Below, in pieces: positions 1-9,131 of a stretch of DNA of 64,000 bases. The number at the start of each line of letters is the position of its first letter. The stretch's first letter is position 1. The translations under genes were made by a program, and so were the position numbers. The stretch is from NCBI GenBank assembly GCA_963723165.1, contig CAVRPP010000003.1:248001-312000 (forward strand), read 5' to 3'. Under the pieces are notes generated by a model. That model was given only the letters and a program-made list of their open reading frames with translations. It was not told where the DNA came from and searched no databases. The DNA comes from UBA4744 sp963723165. Its GTDB lineage: Bacteria > Actinomycetota > Acidimicrobiia > Spongiisociales > UBA4744.

Positions 1-59
1 GGGAACGTCAGCTTGTAGCTGAGGTGGGGGTTCGCCGGTTGGCGAGCTTGCAGTCTCAT

Positions 60-260
60 TGCACCAAGGGAACGTCAACTTGTCGATGGGTAGGGGGTTC
101 GCCGGGAGCCCCGTCTCGGCTTCTTTGCATCGACAAGCAGGCCGGCGATGCGTCGGGTTGGGTGTTTGCCGGGAGGCCGCCTCGGGTTCTTTGCATCGAG
201 CGAAAGATTGGTTTGCGATCGGGTTGGGTGATCTTCCGGTTCCTTTTTGCATCGAGGGGC
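60..260. repeat. Imperfect short repeats upstream of the HNH gene
   Basis: The word CTTTGCATCGA or a close variant (TTTTGCATCGA) recurs near 123, 189 and 244, each followed by sequence containing CGATGCGTCGGGTTGGG-like or CGATCGGGTTGGG-like text. The spacing is about 66 and then 55 bases, so this is a degenerate tandem array of about three units. A related GGGAACGTCA word occurs at 1 and 69. The spacing and divergence do not fit CRISPR. The role is unknown. Confidence 0.6.
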
Positions 261-289
261 AATCTTTGGCGAGGCATCCCTTCGGGGAG

Positions 290-311
290 CCTCTCCCGCC
301 GGCGGGAGAGG
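290..311. repeat. Perfect 22-bp palindrome
   Basis: CCTCTCCCGCC is followed directly by its exact reverse complement GGCGGGAGAGG. It lies in the gene-free stretch 1-429, next to the imperfect repeats. There is no T-tract on either side, so an intrinsic terminator is not supported. It could be a genome-dispersed palindromic repeat, which one window cannot show. Apart from this and the repeats I see nothing else in 1-429. Confidence 0.6.
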
Positions 312-429
312 CGCGGCGCCTCCTTCAGGCGGCGATGCGGAGAGGGTGACACCAGCCGGAACGGAGATGCCAGATAGTAGACGGTGTTGTTTGTCGTTTT
401 TTGTCACACCTAGACGATATGTTTGAGTC

Positions 430-1548
430 ATGGAAACGATGGACCTCACCGCCGCCACAACCGACCACATCGAACAAATACTCGTCGGTCTCGAAACCGA
501 AATCGGAACCCGCCGACACCTCCAAATGAGCCTGATCACCGAACTGGACCGACGACAAGTCCCGATGATCGACGGGTCCCGCACCCTGGCCGAATGGACG
601 GCCGCCCGTATGGACCTCACCCCCGAAACGGCCCGCACCCTCACCCAAACCGCCCACCGGTTAGCAGACCAACCCGACCTCGCTACCGAACTGCAGGAAG
701 GCGCAGTGTCGTTCGACCGGGCAACAGAAGAATCCCGGCTGATCGCCTCCGGTGCCAGTCCCGAAGTGGCAGCGCGGTCCCGGGGATGGGACCTGACAGC
801 ACTCCGACGGGTCACCGCCCGGCATCGACGACTCACCAAAAACGACGAGTTGCAGGTGTACCGGGACCGGTACCTATCGATCCAACCCACCCTCGACCAA
901 ACCTCCTACAAACTGTGGGGACAACTCCCCGGGACAGACGGACGCCTCATCGAACAAGCGTTAACCACAAGAGCCGACCAGTTCCCACCTCTCCCCAACG
1001 GAACCCACAACCCCAGAACCCAACGACAAGCAGATGCCCTCGTCTCCATCGCCCACGATTCACTCAACGGCACCCAACCCGACGCGAACACCTCCGCACC
1101 GGTCGTTTCGATCTTCATAGACGCCAACCTCGCAGCCGCGACCAACGGGGAAACCGGAGCACAAATAGCCGGCGGACCTCGCATCGGACCACTGACCCTC
1201 GAACAGATCCTCTGCCACGGGCAGGTCGAAATCCTCACGACCGCACCCGATGGCACCCCCCTCACTATCGGACCCACCGCCCGGACCATCCTCCCCAAAC
1301 TCCGCCGGTTCATCCTCCACCGCGACGGCGGTGCCTGCACCGCCGACGGATGCCAATCCCGCTACCGGCTCCAACCCCACCACATCCAACCCAGATCACA
1401 AGGCGGATCCCACCACCCCGACAACCTCACCACACTCTGTTGGTTCCACCACCACGTCGTCATCCACCGCAACGGCTACCGAATCGACCCCACCTCACCA
1501 CCCCAACGACGCCGATTCCTCAAACCCGAAGGACGCGACCCGCCCTAA
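430..1548 (+). CDS. DUF222 / HNH endonuclease domain protein (13E12-repeat family)
   Basis: A 372-residue protein. The N-terminal two thirds is the helical DUF222-type region. The C-terminus carries an HNH nuclease signature at about residues 314-346 (LQPHHIQPRSQGG, then DNLTTLCWFHHH), preceded by a CTADGC cysteine pair that may help hold a metal. This family is abundant and multicopy in actinobacteria and usually has no known function, though a mobile or selfish role is often suspected. Codon use is strikingly C-ending (ACC, CCC, AAC, ATC), more so than its neighbours, as is common in this family. It stands alone, with repeats immediately upstream. The start ATG at 430 gives a normal full-length domain. 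Confidence 0.85.
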   Translation: METMDLTAATTDHIEQILVGLETEIGTRRHLQMSLITELDRRQVPMIDGSRTLAEWTAARMDLTPETARTLTQTAHRLADQPDLATELQEGAVSFDRATEESRLIASGASPEVAARSRGWDLTALRRVTARHRRLTKNDELQVYRDRYLSIQPTLDQTSYKLWGQLPGTDGRLIEQALTTRADQFPPLPNGTHNPRTQRQADALVSIAHDSLNGTQPDANTSAPVVSIFIDANLAAATNGETGAQIAGGPRIGPLTLEQILCHGQVEILTTAPDGTPLTIGPTARTILPKLRRFILHRDGGACTADGCQSRYRLQPHHIQPRSQGGSHHPDNLTTLCWFHHHVVIHRNGYRIDPTSPPQRRRFLKPEGRDPP

Positions 1549-1799
1549 CCAGACGCTCCCCAATCAGCGGCACGCCCAACACGAGAAGCGACAAACCACC
1601 ACAACGATCAAACGACACCCCACCTCCCCGACCGGCGATCCTGTTCCGGGCGAGCCTTTCAGGCGCGCCGTGACCGCGTCCACCGCCGAACGGGCCCGTT
1701 CGCCAAGGCCTTGGCCGGCAGCCGATTCGCTGGTCAACCTGCGTAGCGCCGCACAAAGATCGGGACCAGGCCGTCCGCCTGCCGACCGGGATCCGGCTC

Positions 1800-2492
1800 C
1801 TACCCCAGCCGCACCTCGACCAAGAGGCCATTGTGGTCGGATCCGGGCAGGTCGACTACCCGGCTGTTGAGCGGCTCGAGCTTTTCGACAAAAACATGGT
1901 CGATGCGCAGCATCCTCGGTGTCCCGGGGGTCGGGCCCCAGGTTCGGGCTGGTCTCGATCCTTCCTGTCTTGCCAGCATCATCGCTGCATCGTCGAGGCG
2001 AGCGGCGAGGCGCCTGTAGACCGGCCAGGCTGGCGAAGCGTTGAAGTCCCCGGCCACAAGCCGAACGGCCGGTTCGGCAAGGTGCGCCATGAGGGCGTCG
2101 AGCTGTTGTCGGCGCAATCTGAGGGAGGCCCAGGGCGGCCAGAGGATGGGGTTCGCCATGTGGATGTTGACGATCTCCACCGAACCCGGCCAATCCGGCG
2201 GTTCCAGTCTGGCTATCAATCCGTCCCGGTAGGCCATTGGCAGCAGCTGAAGATCAGCAGGGGCTTTGAGAGCCAAACCCCGGCCGTCGTGACCATCCTC
2301 GGGAACGAGCAGGCCGTGTGGCAAGAACTCCGCCAGCACGTCGGCAGCCGCAAAACTCAATTCCTGAACGACGGCGACATCGGGGTTGAGATCCTTCAAC
2401 AGCAGCCGGAACCCGTCCAGGTCGAGTCGTTCCGCGTACAGATTGGCGGTCAGGACACGCAGAGTCCTATCGGTTTGATCTATTTCACTCAT
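1800..2492 (-). CDS. Endonuclease/exonuclease/phosphatase (EEP) family protein
   Basis: A 230-residue EEP-fold hydrolase. The expected metal and catalytic motifs are present in order: the Glu of VVQELSF near residue 40, NIHMANP, the Asp-Asn pair in AGDFNASP, IDHVFVE, and the terminal SDHNGLLVEV with the catalytic His. No signal peptide or membrane segment is visible, so it is probably cytoplasmic. Members act on nucleic acids, phosphoinositides or other phosphodiesters, and the substrate cannot be told here. The start at 2492 is chosen because the EEP fold begins directly after it; a longer frame to 2681 runs into unlikely sequence and overlaps the arsenate reductase gene. The 250 bases between this gene and the HNH gene look empty. 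Confidence 0.8.
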   Translation of the reverse strand: MSEIDQTDRTLRVLTANLYAERLDLDGFRLLLKDLNPDVAVVQELSFAAADVLAEFLPHGLLVPEDGHDGRGLALKAPADLQLLPMAYRDGLIARLEPPDWPGSVEIVNIHMANPILWPPWASLRLRRQQLDALMAHLAEPAVRLVAGDFNASPAWPVYRRLAARLDDAAMMLARQEGSRPARTWGPTPGTPRMLRIDHVFVEKLEPLNSRVVDLPGSDHNGLLVEVRLG

Positions 2493-2529
2493 CGCAACGG
2501 GACACGATAGCCACTGCTTGGCTGCTGTC

Positions 2530-3159
2530 CTACAGGATTCCCATCCCGGCCAGAAGCTGTTCCATGCGTCGCCCGATGTCGTCCCGGACGGCCCGCACCG
2601 CTTCGAGTTCGGCTTCGTGTGGATCGGCCAGGTCCCAGTCCAAATAGCGTTTACCGGGGAAATACGGACAAGCATCCCCACAACCCATGGTGACTACAAC
2701 GTCCGAGGCCCGCACGATTTCGTCGGTGAAGGGAACGGGAAACGCCCCGGAGATGTCAATGCCGACCTCAGCCATCGCTTCAACCGCCCGCTGGTTGACG
2801 ACTTGTCCCGGGGCGGAGCCTCCTGAGAAAACCAGCAGGCGATCTCCCCCGAGGTGTCTGGCCCAACCGGCCGACATTTGACTGCGACCCGCGTTGTGAA
2901 CGCACACGAATATGACGGACGGGATCCCGACGAGCAAGGTTCCCTCAACGCGTCCCTGAGCTCGTAAGCGATCCCTGGTGAATCGCTCGACCTCTGATGT
3001 CCGGAGCGGACCGGAGCGGACTCCCTCGAGCAGGTCGATGGAACCGGCCACCATCCTTTCGATCTCCGCCAGGCCAAAAACAAGGTCGAACTCCGCCGAC
3101 AGGTCTTCGACAAGAAGATCGACTTCTTCAGGCGAGATCAGTATTGGTTGGTCGTTCAT
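2530..3159 (-). CDS. arsC: Arsenate reductase, low-molecular-weight phosphatase type, with N-terminal helical domain
   Basis: A 209-residue protein. Residues 1-75 form a helical N-terminal domain like that seen in corynebacterial and mycobacterial ArsC proteins. From about 80 the LMW-phosphatase fold begins, with the P-loop CVHNAGRS at 86-93 and the later MGCGDACPYFPG and DWDLADP motifs typical of thioredoxin- or mycothiol-linked arsenate reductases. The likely reaction is arsenate to arsenite in the cytoplasm. No ArsR or arsenite pump is adjacent, so the arsenic role rests on family alone. An AGGA ribosome site sits 5 bases before the ATG at 3159. The gene is divergent from the GH57 gene across about 60 bases. 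Confidence 0.85.
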   Translation of the reverse strand: MNDQPILISPEEVDLLVEDLSAEFDLVFGLAEIERMVAGSIDLLEGVRSGPLRTSEVERFTRDRLRAQGRVEGTLLVGIPSVIFVCVHNAGRSQMSAGWARHLGGDRLLVFSGGSAPGQVVNQRAVEAMAEVGIDISGAFPVPFTDEIVRASDVVVTMGCGDACPYFPGKRYLDWDLADPHEAELEAVRAVRDDIGRRMEQLLAGMGIL

Positions 3160-3210
3160 AGCGGTCCTGCGGGAGCGATGTCTCTACGGTAGCTTTGGAC
3201 CGTGCCTTCC

Positions 3211-3215
3211 AGGAG
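3211..3215 (+). promoter_or_regulatory. Shine-Dalgarno AGGAG deciding a TTG start
   Basis: AGGAG is followed by six bases and then TTG at 3222. This places the GH57 protein start 9 codons inside the longest open frame, just before the conserved HCHQP motif, and gives the length expected for the family. Confidence 0.75.
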
Positions 3216-3221
3216 TGCTTT

Positions 3222-5189
3222 TTGAACCTCATCATTGCGGCCCATTGCCACCAGCCACTCGGCAATCTCACCGAGGTGGCCAACGACGCATGTGATCGGG
3301 CGTATCTCCCGTTCCTCCGGGTTCTCGCCAACCATCCTGACCTCAAGATCAATCTCCACTACTCCGGCTCACTCCTGGAATGGTTGGACGGTAACCGCCC
3401 GGATGTCCTCGAGGCTCTCATCACCAGCGCAAATCAGATCGAATGGATCGGCGGCGCGTTCTACGATCCGATTCTCCCGATGATCCCTGCCCGGGATGCG
3501 CTTGCCCATATCTCGCGGCTGACCGAGTATCTGCGTGATCGATTCGATCACGCACCACGTGGTATCTGGCTCGCCGAGCGGGTGTGGGATCCAAGCCTCC
3601 CGTCACTCCTGCGCGAAGCTGGTATGGAGTACACGCTCCTGGATGACTTTGCGTTCTTGCTGGCCGGTTACCCGCCCGATCGGGTGACCGATAGCTTCAT
3701 CACCGACCATCTCGGCAACACACTCACCATTTTCCCCATTGCTCAGGATCTCCGAAATGCCGTCCCGGGGATGGATCCAGAAGAGGTGCTGGCGCTGCTC
3801 CGCTATCGCCACGACCACGACCCCAACGCCTTGGCCGTGATCGCCGACGACGGCGAGAAGTTCGGATTGTGGCCGCAAAGTTCGGAGCGAGTCTACGAAC
3901 CGGGGAACTGGCTGGAGGCCTTCCTGACACTGGTCGAAGAAGCCGATTGGTTGCACATGACGACCTTCGAACAGTATCTCGATGATCAACCGGCCCGGCG
4001 GCAGGTAGCGATTCCGCCCGCCTCCTACCGAGAGATGAGCGAGTGGTCGCTCCCGCCTGACACCGCCCTTCGCACGATTGGACCGGGATCAGAAGATGAT
4101 CTGTCTCCGGACTGGGCTCACACAGAAGCCTTCATTCGGGGAGGGTGGTGGCCGAACTTCCTGATCGAGTATCCCGAGGCGGCCGTTCTGTACCGCAAGA
4201 TGCTCCGCGTCTCTGCCCATGTCGCCGCCAACAAGGGGGCGACCGAAGCGCACACGGAGTTGCTCAGAGCCCAGGGGAACGACCCGTACTGGCATGGCTT
4301 CTTTGGCGGTCTCTACTTCCCGCATCTCCGGGCCGCCGCCAACCGGCATCTCATCACCGCCCAAACGCTGATCGACGGAACCCACCACCGCGGCCGAGCC
4401 TGGACGTATGCGCGGCCACTCGATTGGGATGCCGACGGCCGGGAAGAAATCGACGTTGAGTTGCCCGATCAAGCCTTCGTCGTCGACCCTGCCGGCGGTG
4501 GCAGCCTCCTCTACTACGACGACAAACCGTCGCGCTGGTCGATCAGCGATGTCGTCGCCCGACGCTTTGAGCCCTACCACATGGAATTGCCCGAAACCCA
4601 GATCTACGACCGGCACCCTCGCCGGTGGTTGATCGACCATATCGTCCCATCCACAACGACGGCCGAAGCATTCGGTGGCCTCAGCTACGAGGACCTCATG
4701 CCGCTTCCCAATACGGAATACTCGATTGAGGAGATGACCGAAGGGCGGGGATCGATCCAGATCGAGTTATCGGCAATCGACGGGAAGATCCGAAAGACGA
4801 TCGAAGCCGAAAACCGCACCCTCCAGATCGACTATCACATCTCCGATCTGCCTGAAGGCCGGTTTGGACCCGAATTCCCGGTGGCGGTCTGGGAGGGAGC
4901 GGGAGAGATCAGGGCCGACGGCGGCCCGTGGCAAAGCGTGGAGCAGTCGCTGTCGCTCTCCGGACACCGCTTCCGGCTCCGGCACAATGGCATCAAGACC
5001 TACGTGTTAGTTGCTCTCCGCCAGCCCGGCTCGATGTTCTGTACACCAATCCGCACGGTCGTCAGGGGGGATGACGGGTTCACTTCGATCTTGCAGGGTG
5101 TTGTGCTGTTTCCCCACTGGTCGATCCCTGGTGCCGGGCATTATCAGATGACGGTCGAAATCGGCGACGTCGCCCCGGACGCACCATGA
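3222..5189 (+). CDS. GH57 family 4-alpha-glucanotransferase / alpha-amylase-like enzyme
   Basis: A 655-residue GH57 protein, close in length to the Thermococcus litoralis 4-alpha-glucanotransferase. GH57 signatures appear in order: HCHQP (8-12), GGAFYDP (near 77-83), WLAERVWDP with the nucleophile Glu at about 119, and DDGEKFG with the acid Asp near 209. The C-terminal half (from about 280) is the beta-rich region found in this subfamily. The protein probably rearranges or disproportionates alpha-1,4-glucans in the cytoplasm. It overlaps the following glycogen synthase gene by ATGA, which supports a joint glycogen role. The TTG start is chosen by the Shine-Dalgarno at 3211. Amylase versus glucanotransferase activity cannot be separated by eye. 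Confidence 0.88.
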   Translation: MNLIIAAHCHQPLGNLTEVANDACDRAYLPFLRVLANHPDLKINLHYSGSLLEWLDGNRPDVLEALITSANQIEWIGGAFYDPILPMIPARDALAHISRLTEYLRDRFDHAPRGIWLAERVWDPSLPSLLREAGMEYTLLDDFAFLLAGYPPDRVTDSFITDHLGNTLTIFPIAQDLRNAVPGMDPEEVLALLRYRHDHDPNALAVIADDGEKFGLWPQSSERVYEPGNWLEAFLTLVEEADWLHMTTFEQYLDDQPARRQVAIPPASYREMSEWSLPPDTALRTIGPGSEDDLSPDWAHTEAFIRGGWWPNFLIEYPEAAVLYRKMLRVSAHVAANKGATEAHTELLRAQGNDPYWHGFFGGLYFPHLRAAANRHLITAQTLIDGTHHRGRAWTYARPLDWDADGREEIDVELPDQAFVVDPAGGGSLLYYDDKPSRWSISDVVARRFEPYHMELPETQIYDRHPRRWLIDHIVPSTTTAEAFGGLSYEDLMPLPNTEYSIEEMTEGRGSIQIELSAIDGKIRKTIEAENRTLQIDYHISDLPEGRFGPEFPVAVWEGAGEIRADGGPWQSVEQSLSLSGHRFRLRHNGIKTYVLVALRQPGSMFCTPIRTVVRGDDGFTSILQGVVLFPHWSIPGAGHYQMTVEIGDVAPDAP

Positions 5190-6575
5190 AACTGCTCATG
5201 GCAGCCGCCGAATGCTCACCGCTGGCTCGCACCGGCGGGATGGGAGAGGCCGTGGCGGGGCTTGCTAAGGCAATGACCGCCAGGGGAATCGAAGTAACGA
5301 TCGCTCTGCCCCGCTACCGGCACCTGCGCGAAACGGGCACCCCTGCAGCTGATACACCCGTTCCTGCCTACCGCTATCGACTAGACGGGGCAGACGTGCT
5401 GCTCATCGACGATCCCGAAGCCTTTGATCGGGCCGGCATCTACGGACCAACACCGGGCGAAGCGTACGAGGACGAGTGGTTTCGCTGGGGGCGGTTTTCG
5501 AAAGCAGTTGCCCAATTGGCCGCGGCGTTCGATCTCGTCCACCTCCACGACGGTCATGTCGGACCGGTGGCCTTGCTGACCACCGTGCCCACCGTCCAGA
5601 CGATCCATAATGCGTCCTATCCGCTCCTCGGGCCGCTGGGCGCCGCCGCAGATGAGCTCGGGGTGTCTGCGCAGGGCCGGATGCTGGGGGGAGCACTCGA
5701 GTGGTACGGCCAGGCCAACTATCTCAAGGCAGGCATCGTTGCAGCCAATCGGGTCACAACCGTCAGCCCGACGTTCGCCGCGCAGATCACGAACGATGCA
5801 TCGGTAACCAGCGGACTGAGCGAGGTCATCAAATGGCTGGCCCATCCGGTAGTGGGCATCGTCAACGGTATCGACACGGCAGCATGGGATCCGCACACGG
5901 ATCCGATCCTGGCCGCTCCATTCTCGGCCGAGAAACTCAAAGCCCGCCAAGAATCACGGGCGCGTCTCTTCCGGGAAGCCGACCTCGAAGAAGGATTCCT
6001 CATCGGCAACGTCGGACGGATGACGGAACAAAAGGGTCTCCATCTCCTCGACGCCGGTCTCGAACGGCTGGTGCAAGACGGGCTGCGTATGGTCCTGGTC
6101 GGTAACGGCAACCTCGATGCCCTGGTCGACGGATGGCAAACGCGCCACCGGGGCTCTGTACGGCACTTCGAGTACTCCGAGGAGCTGGCCCGATTGTTGT
6201 ACGCCGGGGCAGATGCCTATTTCATGCCGTCCCAATTCGAGCCGTGCGGAATCGGTCAGCTCTATGCGATGCGATACGGATGTCCACCTCTGGTGCATTT
6301 CACCGGCGGTCTCACCGACACCGTCTTCGACCTCGATGAAGAGCCGGACGATGCGACCGGATTCGGGTTCCGCAGCTTCCTCCCGGAGGAAGCCGTCAAG
6401 ACGGTACGTCGGGCAATGCGGGTACACCGCACGTCGCGCAAGGACTGGAAACAGCTGCAACGCAACGGTATGACGCGTGATCTCTCCTGGGATCACGCGT
6501 TCTCTCGAGTACCTCACTATCTACGAGGCGGCCATGGGACCGGCGGGACCGGGTCCGATCGGGACTATCGGCTAG
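5186..6575 (+). CDS. glgA: Glycogen/starch synthase-like GT5 glycosyltransferase, frameshifted near its 3' end
   Basis: The N-terminus MKLLMAAAECSPLARTGGMG is the GT5 ADP/UDP-glucose binding start (KTGGL-like motif at 15-19). Near residue 350 the motif FEPCGIGQLYAMRYG, followed by FTGGLTDTV, is the GT5 donor-site region. The protein would add glucosyl units to alpha-glucan. At about base 6500 the frame breaks. Frame 0 reads SWDHAFSRVPHYLRG, whereas skipping one base gives SLEYLTIYEAAMGP and a stop at 6573-6575. That second version restores the usual GT5 C-terminus, where W-x6-Y-L ends the last helix. Without the correction, frame 0 runs on to 6832 through a pilin gene. Either an extra base arose in sequencing/assembly or the gene is truly frameshifted. 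Coordinates given are for the corrected protein of about 462 residues. Confidence 0.8.
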
Positions 6576-6664
6576 GGAATATCCCGATTCCTATTTGGGC
6601 CGACCGACCTATCAAGAACCCCGGGATGGGCGCCGATAATGATTCAGAGCACGAGAGGAGTCCC

Positions 6665-6832
6665 ATGCTTCGTTTGCTCCGAATAATGCACAATCTGCAG
6701 CACGGCGCAAGCCTCGTCGAGTACGGGTTGCTCGTCCTGCTTATTGCCTTGATCGCCATTCTGGCGGTGACCTTCGCCGGAAATCAGACGTCTTCTCTGT
6801 ACAGCGACATCGCCAGCGCAGTCGACCGCTGA
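6665..6832 (+). CDS. Flp/Fap-type pilin subunit
   Basis: A 55-residue class IVb (Flp) prepilin. A short leader ending in HG is followed by ASLVEYGLLVLLIALIAI. This is the prepilin peptidase site (cleavage after Gly), with Glu at +5 and Tyr at +6 and a single hydrophobic helix. An AGGAG ribosome site lies 4 bases before the ATG, and a GATAAT box at 6635-6640 could be its -10 element, so it looks independently expressed. It lies in the same frame as the upstream GT5 gene only because that gene is frameshifted. No tad/cpa assembly genes are in the window. About 215 bases without a gene follow. Confidence 0.85.
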   Translation: MLRLLRIMHNLQHGASLVEYGLLVLLIALIAILAVTFAGNQTSSLYSDIASAVDR

Positions 6833-7047
6833 TCCATCAAGAGTCTTCGATTTGCTAGGCGGCGCGGCCGGCATCCCTGTGCGCAAGCCATTCCTCCCTG
6901 ACAGAACGAGCGCAACAATCGGCCCAGAGGGCTGCCGGAGGCCCCGGCGTCGAAGCAAGAGGGAAGCATCATCCTGGGTTTTGCCCCCTATACAAATCGC
7001 CTGTTCCAGTCCAGCATGGAGAACAGGCAACGAAAGGGAGCCAAGCC

Positions 7048-7266
7048 GTGTCAGAGAGCGTCTACAAGGTCATCGAACTGGTGGGGACCAGTCCTGAGTC
7101 GTGGGAAAAAGCAGCAGCCGCCGCGGTGCAGGTTGCCGCCAAGTCACTCCAGGATCTCCGCATTGCCGAGATCGCCCATCTCGATATGCATATCGGCGAG
7201 GACGGCGAAGTCGTCGCCTACCGGGCCAAGGTGAAGATCTCTTTCAAGTATCGCAGCGACGACTGA
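7048..7266 (+). CDS. Dodecin family flavin-binding protein
   Basis: A 72-residue protein with the dodecin pattern: an N-terminal strand (VYKVIELVGTSPESWEKAA), a long helix rich in Ala (AAAAVQVAAKSL), then RIAEIAHLDMHI and AYRAKVKISFKY strands. Dodecins form hollow 12-mers that store or buffer riboflavin and FMN, and in some bacteria CoA. A GTG start at 7048 is preceded by AAAGGGA at 8 bases. The gene stands alone between the pilin gene and the convergent dapE. Confidence 0.9.
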   Translation: MSESVYKVIELVGTSPESWEKAAAAAVQVAAKSLQDLRIAEIAHLDMHIGEDGEVVAYRAKVKISFKYRSDD

Positions 7267-7278
7267 ACAGCCAAACGG

Positions 7279-8328
7279 TCAGCTCAGGAACCTGAGCAAC
7301 GAATCAAATGCAACCGGCAGGTTGTCGACGGCGACGCTCTCGGCAACTTGGTGGGCTTGCGCGGTTTCCCCTGGGCCGTAGTTCACGGCCGGGATTCCGT
7401 GCTGAGCCAGGCGGGCTACGTCGGTCCAGGCCTGTTTTGGCGTGCGCGCCGCTCCCGACAGTCTCGCAAGTCGTTCGAGATGCGGGTTGTCATGCGGGAC
7501 CGGTCCGGCCGGCGCCCGGTCGACGATCTCGATCTGGTCGGCAGTCGAGGCGACCTGCATCAATCGGGCCTCTGCCTCTTCAAGTGGCTTGTCCGGAGCG
7601 AACCGGTAGTTGAGGTTGAGCTCAAAACTCGCCGGGATGATGTTGCGAGCGATACCACCCGCTGCCGTCGTGACCGAGAAGACTTCTCGGAATTCCAGGC
7701 CATCGATGATGATGCTCTCCGGCTCACGGGCGTGCATGGCGGCCAGCCACGGACCGGCCTTGGTAACCGCATTCTCTCCCAACCAGGGGCGAGCGCTGTG
7801 CGCCGAATGCCCTTCGAATCGCACTGTTGCGTTGATCGTTCCGATGCAACCGACCTGCAACTCGAGGTCGGTTGGTTCGAGGACAACAGCGAACTCAGCT
7901 TCCGTCAACCAGGGAGCGAGACGCAGGAGGGGTTCCAGCCCGTTCTCATCGACGGGTCCTTCCTCCCGGTCGTAGAACAAGCCAACGACGTCATACGGAC
8001 CGAGGCGAACCGCCGGGTGCTCCAACAGGTGCACCATCACCGCCAACCCGGCCTTCATGTCGGAGGCGCCCAACCCGCTGACCCTGCCTTCCTCAATGGA
8101 GGCAGCACCCTGCCCTTGGGCGGGGACCGTGTCGATATGGCCGACGAGAAGCACCAGCGGTCGCTGTGAGCGCTTTCCGACGATCAGGCTGTTTCCCATG
8201 CGCTCGACTCCGTCGATGCCCCACGTCTCCATGAGGCGCTCCGACAAAGACGTACACAAGCGTCCCTCGTCGCCGATCACAGATGGGACATCAATGAGAT
8301 CGATCAGAGTCGATGTGAGATCTGTCAT
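7279..8328 (-). CDS. dapE: Succinyl-diaminopimelate desuccinylase
   Basis: A 349-residue M20-family metallohydrolase. Metal and catalytic motifs are visible: GHIDTVP near 67-73, the ASDMKAG Asp bridging the metals, DREEGP with the catalytic Glu pair, EPTD, and the inserted dimerisation domain around GHSAHSARPWLGENA. It removes succinate from N-succinyl-LL-2,6-diaminopimelate, giving LL-DAP for lysine and peptidoglycan. ATG at 8328 overlaps the dapD stop (ATGA), and the frame upstream of it is the dapD gene. It is last in the dapC-dapD-dapE operon. Confidence 0.93.
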   Translation of the reverse strand: MTDLTSTLIDLIDVPSVIGDEGRLCTSLSERLMETWGIDGVERMGNSLIVGKRSQRPLVLLVGHIDTVPAQGQGAASIEEGRVSGLGASDMKAGLAVMVHLLEHPAVRLGPYDVVGLFYDREEGPVDENGLEPLLRLAPWLTEAEFAVVLEPTDLELQVGCIGTINATVRFEGHSAHSARPWLGENAVTKAGPWLAAMHAREPESIIIDGLEFREVFSVTTAAGGIARNIIPASFELNLNYRFAPDKPLEEAEARLMQVASTADQIEIVDRAPAGPVPHDNPHLERLARLSGAARTPKQAWTDVARLAQHGIPAVNYGPGETAQAHQVAESVAVDNLPVAFDSLLRFLS

Positions 8329-9131
8329 ATGGTCACCTCGAAGGTACGGAGAGCTTCGTTCAACGACGTGCGGTCGTTGGTCGACCCGGAACGTTGGCCG
8401 ATGATGTAGGCGCACTGGAGTTGAACCGTTCCCGCCGCGAACGAGCGCGGTCGGGTCCCGGGAACCACAACGGACCGCGCCGGTACTCGACCCCGGAAGT
8501 CGACCGGCTCGGATCCGGTCACATCGATGATCGGGGTGGTTGCGGTGATCGTCGTGTTGGCCCCCAACACTGCCCCCTCTTCGACAATGGCACCTTCGGT
8601 GATAATGCTACGGCTTCCGATGAATGCATCATCCTCAATGATGACGGGCCGGGCGTTGGGTGGCTCGAGTACGCCGCCGATACCCACTCCGCCCGACAGA
8701 TGCACGTTGCGGCCCACCTGAGCGCAGGAACCCACGGTCGCCCAGGTGTCGACCATCGTCCCGGCTCCCACATAGGCGCCGATGTTGATGTATCCCGGCA
8801 TCACGACCACCCCGGGCTCGCAATAGGCACCGTACCGAACGGTCCCCGGCGGAACCACCCGAATGCCAGATTGATGCAAACCCGTTTTGGTCGGGATCTT
8901 GTCGTGATATTCGAATTCACCGGCGTTCATCGTGTGCAGCTCGGTGATGCGGAAGTACAGAAGGATGGCCTCTTTGATCCACTCGTTGACCTCCCATGTT
9001 CCGTCTCGCTTCTCGGCCACTCTCACCCGCCCGGCATCCAGAAGCGCAATGGTTCGCCCGACCGCTTCGGTGGCCTCAGTCAGCAGGCTGAGGTCGGCGT
9101 AGGCAGCCTCGATCAAGTCTCGGTCAGACAC
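8325..9131 (-). CDS. dapD: 2,3,4,5-tetrahydropyridine-2,6-dicarboxylate N-succinyltransferase
   Basis: A 268-residue DapD of the proteobacterial length class. An N-terminal helical domain (1-105) is followed by left-handed beta-helix hexapeptide repeats (INIGAYVGAGTMVDTWATVG, then VHLSGGVGIGG, IIEDDAFIGSRS, IVEEGAVLGANT). It uses succinyl-CoA to acylate the tetrahydrodipicolinate ring-opened form. It overlaps dapC by 19 bases and dapE by 4, so the three are translated as one unit. Presence of dapD, dapC and dapE shows the succinylase branch of lysine synthesis. Confidence 0.94.
   Translation of the reverse strand: MSDRDLIEAAYADLSLLTEATEAVGRTIALLDAGRVRVAEKRDGTWEVNEWIKEAILLYFRITELHTMNAGEFEYHDKIPTKTGLHQSGIRVVPPGTVRYGAYCEPGVVVMPGYINIGAYVGAGTMVDTWATVGSCAQVGRNVHLSGGVGIGGVLEPPNARPVIIEDDAFIGSRSIITEGAIVEEGAVLGANTTITATTPIIDVTGSEPVDFRGRVPARSVVVPGTRPRSFAAGTVQLQCAYIIGQRSGSTNDRTSLNEALRTFEVTI

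Noticed and set aside
60..260. CRISPR-like array
   Set aside because: Only about three degenerate units of uneven spacing; no constant repeat with unique spacers and no cas genes.
290..311. Rho-independent terminator
   Set aside because: Perfect palindrome, but no T-tract on either side and no gene ending nearby.
423..1673. Overlapping plus-strand frame of about 416 codons across the HNH gene
   Set aside because: Arg/Pro-rich composition from the C-ending codons of the true gene read out of frame.
5186..6832. A single 548-residue glycogen synthase-pilin fusion protein
   Set aside because: The pilin has its own ribosome site and leader, and the normal GT5 C-terminus is recovered by skipping one base near 6500. 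Treated as a frameshifted gene plus a separate pilin.
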